In this document: positions 58,642 through 64,000 of the stretch, piece by piece
Numbering within the stretch: the first letter of the stretch is position 1
How the letters are laid out: every line of letters begins with the position of its first letter
NCBI GenBank assembly: GCA_964580575.1
Contig: CAZOLJ010000017.1
Coordinates: forward strand, 3,426-67,425
Reading direction: 5' to 3'
DNA from: CAVPDE01 sp964580575
GTDB lineage: Bacteria > Desulfobacterota > DSM-4660 > Desulfatiglandales > HGW-15
DNA: 64,000 nt
Made by a program: the position numbers and the translations under genes
The notes under the pieces: model-generated
Told to the model about the DNA's origin: nothing
What the model saw: the letters and a program-made list of their open reading frames with translations, nothing else
Database searches by the model: none

Positions 58642-59142
58642 TTAAAGCACTCTGAGATAAATGACTTTGTCATCTCCGGGGGAGTAGAAGTTCTTCAGGG
58701 TTGCCTCCTTGCGGTATCCACAGCGACTGTAGAAAGAACGGGTGGGCCTGTACTGCTCTCGCGAAGATGTTTCGACATAAATCCGCTTGCCGCCCATCTC
58801 CTTGATCCTATTCTCCACCCGCTTCAAAATCTTCGCGCCGAGCCCTGATCTCCTCAATTCTTCCTGGACCGCAATCCAATAAATATCATAGCTCTCCACC
58901 GTGCAGGGGATGGGGCCGAAACAGGAGTAGCCGGCAACGTTTCGACCCTTATCCGCGAAAAGAAAATGGTAGCCGCTTTCGATTCCCTTGTTGAGCCTCT
59001 CTTGCACAAGCTCGAGAGCGACTTCGACTTCAGCATCTGAGAAGAACCCACTTGAGACAACGATTTCCCTAACCCGCTTCCTGTCTGAGGGCCGCGGTTC
59101 CTCCCGCCAGGTGATTTCTCCACATAGATTCTTCCGGCGCAT
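58642..59142 (-). CDS. GNAT family N-acetyltransferase of the KamA locus
   Basis: 166 residues. Acetyl-CoA loop LRRSGLGAKILKRVENRI, preceded by IYWIAVQEEL and followed by IYVETSSREQYRPTRSFYSR. Last gene in the direction of the kamA locus. In archaea a GNAT (AblB) acetylates beta-lysine made by the aminomutase AblA; this gene may do a similar step, but two ligases intervene and the GNAT is not closely similar by eye. Inferred role only. Confidence 0.8.
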   Translation of the reverse strand: MRRKNLCGEITWREEPRPSDRKRVREIVVSSGFFSDAEVEVALELVQERLNKGIESGYHFLFADKGRNVAGYSCFGPIPCTVESYDIYWIAVQEELRRSGLGAKILKRVENRIKEMGGKRIYVETSSREQYRPTRSFYSRCGYRKEATLKNFYSPGDDKVIYLRVL

Positions 59143-59160
59143 GATCGACTTGTTTTTTCA

Positions 59161-59194
59161 CCCTCCCCTTTCCCCTCCCCTCAAGGAGGGGGAC
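59161..59194. repeat. C/G-rich palindrome, half unit
   Basis: tttcccctcccctcaaggag with ggggacc; a hairpin between the GNAT gene and the second ATP-grasp gene. Confidence 0.5.
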
Positions 59195-59258
59195 CTCAAG
59201 TCTGAGACGCTGGTCGCCTTTGTTCAAGCTAGGCTATGGCTCGCAAGGCCGAATTCTG

Positions 59259-60251
59259 TCAACCCTTGGTTCCCGTATCCTGAACAATCCTCTCCACAAC
59301 CTGCCTGTAGCTCAGCCCTGCTTGAGAGGCTGCGGCCACAAAGCCGGCATCCGGCGAGAGGCATGGATTCGCATTGATCTCGAGGACCCAGGGCTGATTT
59401 CTCTCGTCCACTCGGAAATCAACCCGAGCGTAGCCTCGCAAACTGAAAAGATGCCAGCATCTCCTTGCTATGTCCATCAGGTTTTGCAGCAAGGGCCTCT
59501 CGGACTTGGGGAACTCGAAGCTCCGCTGGGTGTGCAAGGATTCGAAGGATCCATCGTCCCACTTGGCCCGGTATCCTACCACTTTCCATTTTCCGAGCGG
59601 GTAATCGATGAACCTCATTTCAGCAGGCGGAAGCACTTCAGGGCCTTCTTGAGATGCGAGGAGGGAAAGGTTGAATTCTCTTCCGTCGATGAACTGCTCG
59701 GCAAAGCAATCCCCTCCGAGCTGATCCCGTCTCTTTTCCATCTCCGCAAGAAGCTGGCCTGAGCTCTTCACGGAAAGGACCGAGTTTTCCTCCAGGCCCA
59801 CAGAGGCATGCTCCCACACCGACTTAATGATGTAGGGCCCGCTGATCGGAATGCTTTTCGTTTTGAGATCTCCCGGAGAATGGTAGGAAGGGGTTGGAAT
59901 ACCCGCTCTTGTAAGGATCTTTTTCGTAAGGATCTTGCTGGAAGTCAGGTAGAGCGCATCTGCGGGGGCTCCCGTGTAGGGGATAACCAGAAGATCCAGG
60001 ATGGATGCAGGAAAATGGATGAGCCGGCCATGACCCTCCACGGACTCCACGAGATTGAAGACCAGTTGAGGATAGGTTTCCTTGATCTCTTTGAGAAACC
60101 CTTTGATGTCCATGGAAAAGGTCATTTCCACGGACTCATGACCGATGTCCGTCAGAACCCGGCCAACAGCCCCAGCCTGAACAAGGGCATCGGACTGATC
60201 GGGGCTGCTTCCTTCTTTCGCGATTCGATCGTATAGGATGATGACTTTCAT
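59259..60251 (-). CDS. ATP-grasp ligase 2 (D-Ala-D-Ala ligase-like)
   Basis: 330 residues. KVIILYDRIAKEGSSPDQSD starts the protein; SKILTKKILTRAGIPTPSYH, PYIIKSVWEHASVGLEENSV and CFAEQFIDGREFNLSLL are ligase elements, and WVLEINANPCLSPDAGFV is the Mg-binding end. The family forms peptide bonds via acyl phosphates. It shares the fold of ligase 1 but differs in the substrate-binding N-domain, so the two probably add different residues in turn. Confidence 0.85.
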   Translation of the reverse strand: MKVIILYDRIAKEGSSPDQSDALVQAGAVGRVLTDIGHESVEMTFSMDIKGFLKEIKETYPQLVFNLVESVEGHGRLIHFPASILDLLVIPYTGAPADALYLTSSKILTKKILTRAGIPTPSYHSPGDLKTKSIPISGPYIIKSVWEHASVGLEENSVLSVKSSGQLLAEMEKRRDQLGGDCFAEQFIDGREFNLSLLASQEGPEVLPPAEMRFIDYPLGKWKVVGYRAKWDDGSFESLHTQRSFEFPKSERPLLQNLMDIARRCWHLFSLRGYARVDFRVDERNQPWVLEINANPCLSPDAGFVAAASQAGLSYRQVVERIVQDTGTKG

Positions 60252-60309
60252 GGGGTTTTGGGGAGATAACTGCCATGCGTTCCTAGGTAGTCATATACTA
60301 TGCCAGGTT

Positions 60310-60440
60310 TCCGCTCATGGTTCGATACCCCTTCGACGTGCTCAGGGCGGTGAGCCAAGTCGAACCGCTCACCATGGACGGAAATTCACGCACTTACATC
60401 CTGTTCAAAGCGTTCATCCTGAGGTATCGAAGGGTGAACG
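60310..60440. repeat. Intergenic inverted repeat, gttcgataccts type, copy 2
   Basis: ggttcgatacccctt and the later gaggtatcgaagggtg are complementary, with a further hairpin inside (ggcggtgagccaagtcgaac with ggttcgact-type partners). Related to 32183-32278. It occupies the 222-base gap between the two ligase genes. Confidence 0.5.
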
Positions 60441-60473
60441 CCACGTGTCAGATGCTTTCAACTGGAGTGCTTC

Positions 60474-61451
60474 TCAGTTCTTCACTCGTATCAGAGCAGA
60501 CTCCATGATCCGGCTGATCAACTCCTGGTAGGACATGCCAGAGAGATTGCACAGGATGGGAAGGTCCGAGATTTCCGGATTCAGGCCTGCAAGCGGATTC
60601 ACTTCTAGAAACCTGGGCATCCCTTGAGCGTCTGCCCTCAGGTCAATGCGGCCCCCGTCCCTGCATCCAAGACCCCGCCATGCCGCCAGAGACACCTCGA
60701 TGGCCTTTTGAGCCATCTCGTCCTTCACCAATCGATATTCAACATACTCCTCGAACTTCTTCTTGTTGGTGTAGGAGTAGGCCCCGGGCTCCGCATCCTT
60801 CTTGAGCAGGACCTCAACCGCGCCAACAGCCTCAGCCGCCTCACCCGTTCCTGTGATTCCCACAGTGAATTCCCTTCCCGGCATGAAGGTCTCCAGAAGC
60901 ACAGGCTGTTCAAAGGCGTCGAGCAAGCGGCGGCACACCGAGTCGAGAGCTTCTTTCGTCATGATTTTGGACGACGCGCTAATGCCTTTTCCTGTCCCCT
61001 CTGCCACCGGTTTCGCAAACAGAGGGAAGGGAAGGCGAACGGCATCAATGTCAGAGGGGGTCTCGACAACGGTGAATTCAGGGGTGGGGATGCCCAAGTC
61101 GTGAATCACGTGCTTGGTCATCCCCTTGTGAAGCGTCAGCGAAAGAACCAGGGGGTCGGAAAAAGTGTAGGGGATTTCGAAAGCATCCAGCAGAGCCGGG
61201 ACCTGGGCCTCTCTTCCAAAACCCTTGAGGCCTTCAGCGATGTTGAACACCATGTCCCATCGGTCGCCTGCAACCAGGCGGGGCGCAAGTTTCCGGATGT
61301 TTCCGATGCGATCCGTCTCAAAACCCAGGCGTTGGAGCGTTCCTTCGATCGCCGCGATCGTATCGATCCGATCAAATTCCGCCGTTTCCTCGTCTCCATA
61401 CCCTGCGGCGAGGTAATCCTCCCGGAGATCGTAAGCGATCCCTATTTTCAC
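60474..61451 (-). CDS. ATP-grasp ligase 1 (D-Ala-D-Ala ligase-like)
   Basis: 325 residues from GTG 61451, overlapping the kamA stop by four bases (GTGA). KIGIAYDLREDYLAAGYGDE, TKHVIHDLGIPTPEFTVVET, LFAKPVAEGTGKGISASSK and VLLETFMPGREFTVGITG are the ATP-grasp features; FLEVNPLAGLNPEISDLPIL is the metal-binding end. It most likely ligates an amino acid, beta-lysine being the obvious candidate from the coupled aminomutase. Confidence 0.87.
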   Translation of the reverse strand: MKIGIAYDLREDYLAAGYGDEETAEFDRIDTIAAIEGTLQRLGFETDRIGNIRKLAPRLVAGDRWDMVFNIAEGLKGFGREAQVPALLDAFEIPYTFSDPLVLSLTLHKGMTKHVIHDLGIPTPEFTVVETPSDIDAVRLPFPLFAKPVAEGTGKGISASSKIMTKEALDSVCRRLLDAFEQPVLLETFMPGREFTVGITGTGEAAEAVGAVEVLLKKDAEPGAYSYTNKKKFEEYVEYRLVKDEMAQKAIEVSLAAWRGLGCRDGGRIDLRADAQGMPRFLEVNPLAGLNPEISDLPILCNLSGMSYQELISRIMESALIRVKN

Positions 61452-62773
61452 GCCACAGCCTCTACCCTCTTCCCAGCTCCTGAATGGCCTTTGGAATCCG
61501 GATAGTGGAACACTCGATCCTGGTAGTTTTTGAGCAGGACATCCTCCCCCTCACGGCCCAGGTAGTATTCCGGAAGAAGAGGGATCTTGCCTCCCCCGCC
61601 AGGGGCATCGATCACGTACGTCGGCACCGCATACCCTGTGGTGTGGCCGCGCAACCCCCGTATCATCTCCAGGCCTTTTTCTACCGGGGTCCGAAAGTGA
61701 GCCGACCCCAGGATCGGATCACACTGGTACAGGTAGTAGGGTTTAACCCTGATTTTGAGAAGGCCGTGCACCAGCGCTTTCATGGTGGTCACGTCATCGT
61801 TAATCCCGGAGAGAAGGACCGTCTGGCTCCCAAGGGGAATTCCTGCATCCGCCAGACGTTCGCACGCCTGACTCACCTCAGGAGTCAGTTCCTCCGGATG
61901 GCTGAAATGGATACTCATCCAGAGAGGATGGAATTTTTTCAGCACCCGTGTCAGAGCCGGGGTGATTCGCTGCGGAAGAACCACCGGCGCCTTGGTTCCA
62001 ATTCTAAGCAACTCCACGTGGCGGATCTGGCGAAGACGAGAAAGAAGCCAGGTCAGGCTCTCATCCGAAAGGGTCAGAGGATCCCCTCCTGATAGAAGCA
62101 CGTCCCGAACCGTGGAGGTTCTCTCAATGTAAGCAATCGCCTCCTCCCAGCGAGCCAGGTTTGTGGAAGCGCCCCCATGATGCCCCACCATTCTCGACCG
62201 CGTGCAGTACCGGCAGTAGGTAGAGCAGAAGTCCGTTACGAGCAACAGCACCCTATCGGGATACCGATGGACTATACCCGGGACAGGACTGTCATGGTCC
62301 TCTGCAAGAGGGTCCGCCGCTTCGCCGGGCGAAGAGAGATGTTCGGCCGTGGTCGGCAATACCGTTCGTCGAATGGGCTGGAATGGATTGTTCCTGTCCA
62401 AGAGGCTCGCAAAGTAGGGCGTGATCGCTACAGGAAGCTGATGGCCGGCATGGGCCATGGCCAGTCGCTCCTCTTCGGACGGCGTGAGAATGCGGCTCAG
62501 CGCTTCGATGTCGCGGATGCGGGCGCGCAATTGCCATCGCCAGTCGTTCCACTCTGTGGGGCTTGCCTCTGGGAAGAATCGTTTGCGGAAAGCGGTAGTT
62601 CGAGGGCTGCAGCGAAACCTCGGGAAATGAGGTGCTTTCTGGATGGATATTATTTTTGGGTTTTGTTTTAATTCCGGTGAAGAATCGGATCCACTCTCCA
62701 CCTTGTATTCTCCAAGTCCGGAAACCGGACTCGGAGGCTCAAAATCCTCCGAAGCTAAAATGTCCTTCTTCAT
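61448..62773 (-). CDS. kamA: Lysine 2,3-aminomutase (KamA family radical SAM enzyme)
   Basis: 441 residues. The radical SAM cluster motif is CSTYCRYCTRSRMVG. The two Asp residues that hold the lysine side chain in the clostridial enzyme are kept in LYQCDPILG and YVIDAPGGGGKIP, arguing for lysine rather than glutamate. The PLP Lys is in GGGGKIP. It converts L-lysine to L-beta-lysine. An N-terminal extension of about 50 residues precedes the family start. First gene of the leftward locus; ligase 1 is translationally coupled. Confidence 0.9.
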   Translation of the reverse strand: MKKDILASEDFEPPSPVSGLGEYKVESGSDSSPELKQNPKIISIQKAPHFPRFRCSPRTTAFRKRFFPEASPTEWNDWRWQLRARIRDIEALSRILTPSEEERLAMAHAGHQLPVAITPYFASLLDRNNPFQPIRRTVLPTTAEHLSSPGEAADPLAEDHDSPVPGIVHRYPDRVLLLVTDFCSTYCRYCTRSRMVGHHGGASTNLARWEEAIAYIERTSTVRDVLLSGGDPLTLSDESLTWLLSRLRQIRHVELLRIGTKAPVVLPQRITPALTRVLKKFHPLWMSIHFSHPEELTPEVSQACERLADAGIPLGSQTVLLSGINDDVTTMKALVHGLLKIRVKPYYLYQCDPILGSAHFRTPVEKGLEMIRGLRGHTTGYAVPTYVIDAPGGGGKIPLLPEYYLGREGEDVLLKNYQDRVFHYPDSKGHSGAGKRVEAVA

Positions 62774-63290
62774 CCTTAATCCTTACCCCCAGACCTTTAT
62801 TTAAATCGGGAAGATCTCTTCCCTTTGAGGAGAGCTCGTATTGAGTCCTCCATGAGAACTCCAATTATATTACTTTTTCATATCTTATAATTAGCATTAA
62901 TTATGCCAAATATTTAACGCTCTGATAATCCAGACCTTTTTATTTTAATTTTAAATTATAGTGAACAATAAGTTCCGATGCAAGAGGTAAAAAAGGGTTG
63001 ATGCATAAAAAGATCCCTCTGGAGACGGCTTAATGCTTTGAAACTAATTTGGAAAAACGGACTGCGAAGTTGAAGTTCCGATCTTTGACGGATCGGAACT
63101 TCCAATTCCTATCTCTGGGCGGCCCATGTCTTTTGGATATGACAGGAGTGAAGATCTCCGTGAGAGAAGGTGGGCAATTGAGAGCTGCTTCGTTCAAAAA
63201 GCGCTGCGGTTTTTATTGGACACGCGCTTCTTTGGGCGGGGTTTTGTTGCGGCAGGTCGAATCGGGCGGAATCTTCGCTCTTAAGATGGT
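62774..63290. other. AT-rich interval upstream of kamA
   Basis: 517 bases, the most AT-rich part of the window (about 62840-62960). Promoter elements for kamA are expected here. The only clear structure is the hairpin at 63072-63102. The rightward frame at 63049-63474 runs into the next gene on the other strand and has no family features. Confidence 0.5.
63072..63102. repeat. Perfect 12-bp hairpin
   Basis: gaagttccgatc (63072-63083) and gatcggaacttc (63091-63102) pair fully around a seven-base loop. No T-run follows in either direction. It could be a regulatory hairpin or a terminator for the small gene to the right. Confidence 0.5.
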
Positions 63291-63590
63291 CTACAGCGAA
63301 TCATTCCTGTTATCGTCGGGATTCATATTCACTATCTCAATCGCCTCTTTCACAGTGTATTTCCTTATCCTGACGATCTTCTTGCCTTCTTCCTCTCGCA
63401 CCACGCCGGCTGCTTCCACCTCTTTACGAATGTGCAATAAAAGCTCAGGCCCCTTTCCTTTATGGTCCACCTGATACTCATTTTCGTCATGGGAAGAGAT
63501 GGCAATTCCGGTAACATTTCCCTGATCGTCCCAAGCTGTGGGGATAACCACGCCGCGAATCTTGGTTACTTTGCTTGGACCCTTAGCCAA
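63291..63590 (-). CDS. Small uncharacterised protein
   Basis: 99 residues from TTG 63590; no ATG is in frame. KVTKIRGVVIPTAWDDQGNV and GIAISSHDENEYQVDHKGKG suggest a small beta-rich fold in the first half; the second half is helical (LLLHIRKEVEAAGVVREEEG). No known motif. A sigma-54-type promoter lies about 50 bases upstream. It could be a short regulatory or metabolite-binding protein. I do not recognise the family. Confidence 0.65.
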   Translation of the reverse strand: MAKGPSKVTKIRGVVIPTAWDDQGNVTGIAISSHDENEYQVDHKGKGPELLLHIRKEVEAAGVVREEEGKKIVRIRKYTVKEAIEIVNMNPDDNRNDSL

Positions 63591-63635
63591 AAATGCACCG
63601 CCTTGTCATTGGGTTGAATCCTTCTGTTATTTAAA

Positions 63636-63650
63636 GCACGACTTGTGCCA
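63636..63650 (-). promoter_or_regulatory. Possible sigma-54 promoter before the small gene
   Basis: Leftward it reads TGGCACAAGTCGTGC: exact -24 TGGCAC, GG-N10-GC spacing kept, GTGC in place of TTGC. Start of transcription would be near 63625, 35 bases before TTG 63590. The next gene to the right is a sigma-54-type regulator. Confidence 0.5.
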
Positions 63651-63857
63651 AAACACTCGCATTAGCCTCTTCTCACCGAGAACACAGGGGCGGAGGAGAG
63701 GGTGGCTCTGATTAACTCATCGAAAATACAGCATATCACGACGAAAACACTTTTGAGCCAAACCCCACATCCTCTCAAGGAAAACCGCGAAATAAAGATC
63801 GGAGAGCACTTCTTTTGTCTCTTCATCGGAACCCAGGGTTCCGCCTGACAATAAGGA

Positions 63858-64000
63858 TTAAGCAGCGGAGGATTTGAAATCCTCCTTTCTGATGGAGTAC
63901 TTCTTCATCAGTTTATGGAGCTGTCTGGTGGTAATGCCGGCTGCTTTTGCAGAATCCTTGATTTTCCCCTTGTGCTGAATCAGCTGTTCTTTGATGTAAT
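63858..64000 (-). CDS. C-terminal end of a Fis-HTH regulator, partial
   Basis: 47 codons to the window edge, reading YIKEQLIQHKGKIKDSAKAA then GITTRQLHKLMKKYSIRKED. This is a Fis-type helix-turn-helix, the DNA-binding end of NtrC-type sigma-54 activators. The AAA+ domain would lie beyond 64000. It is the third regulator of this class in the window and may control the sigma-54-type promoter at 63650. Confidence 0.75.
   Translation of the reverse strand, partial: YIKEQLIQHKGKIKDSAKAAGITTRQLHKLMKKYSIRKEDFKSSAA

Noticed and set aside
10441..59200. Repeated C/G-rich hairpins as a CRISPR array
   Set aside because: Copies are far apart, lie at many loci, and are palindromic REP-type units without regular spacers.

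Overview
The window looks like part of a chromosome from an anaerobic, Gram-negative deltaproteobacterium (Desulfobacterota type), probably assembled from a metagenome: a 100-base N gap sits between two identical contig ends. The assignment rests on gene content (Desulfovibrio-type hybrid cluster protein, rubrerythrins, rubredoxins, HdrB/HdrC-like proteins, an octaheme hydroxylamine-oxidoreductase-like cytochrome, heptose and Wzz-type polysaccharide genes, several sigma-54 regulators, a likely selenoprotein). It is an inference from families; I could not run a search.

Layout. 1-5 kb: end of a polysaccharide chain-length gene, a YkgJ-type cysteine cluster protein, comF, rfaE2, a cysteine-desulfurase-like gene, a PIN-domain remnant and a lytic transglycosylase. 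5.6-8.8 kb: an unusual operon of a MoxR ATPase, a large TraB/Tiki-like protein and a degenerate IscU-like scaffold. 9-11.3 kb: a thiol-redox and peroxide-defence island whose first gene reads through UGA at the rhodanese active site, followed by glutaredoxin, a ferredoxin:thioredoxin-reductase catalytic subunit, a variant rubredoxin and a ferritin-like protein. 11.4-16.2 kb: a polar amino acid ABC transporter with two permeases, plus a MATE exporter. 16.5-31.3 kb: rubredoxin, octaheme cytochrome, FtsH, a CbpM-like protein and DnaJ, rubrerythrin, UspA, an hcp operon, CopA with a copper chaperone, and a molybdate/sulfate transporter.

31.3-38.5 kb: a ZraP-like periplasmic protein with a consensus sigma-54 promoter, opposite two histidine kinase and NtrC-type regulator pairs. 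38.8-40.3 kb: an HdrC-HdrB pair. The hcp operon and the hdr pair carry the same 14-base palindrome upstream, which suggests one FNR/HcpR-type regulator. 41.4-45.5 kb: a tightly packed four-gene operon (AdoMet-decarboxylase-like, FemX/GNAT-like, ATP-grasp, fold-III PLP decarboxylase) behind a sigma-54-type promoter; this is my best candidate for an undescribed biosynthetic system. 58.6-62.8 kb holds a second amidoligase locus (lysine 2,3-aminomutase, two ATP-grasp ligases, GNAT).

46.3-58 kb is accessory DNA: small unrelated genes with attC-like sites, the N gap, RAYT transposase remnants, a toxin-antitoxin pair, and a 1.5-kb perfect direct repeat carrying ada and the start of a nitrilase gene, intact only in the second copy. 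The window ends in the C-terminal Fis-type helix of another regulator. Dispersed C/G-rich palindromes and two IS66-like MITEs occupy many gaps. No tRNA, rRNA or CRISPR array was seen.
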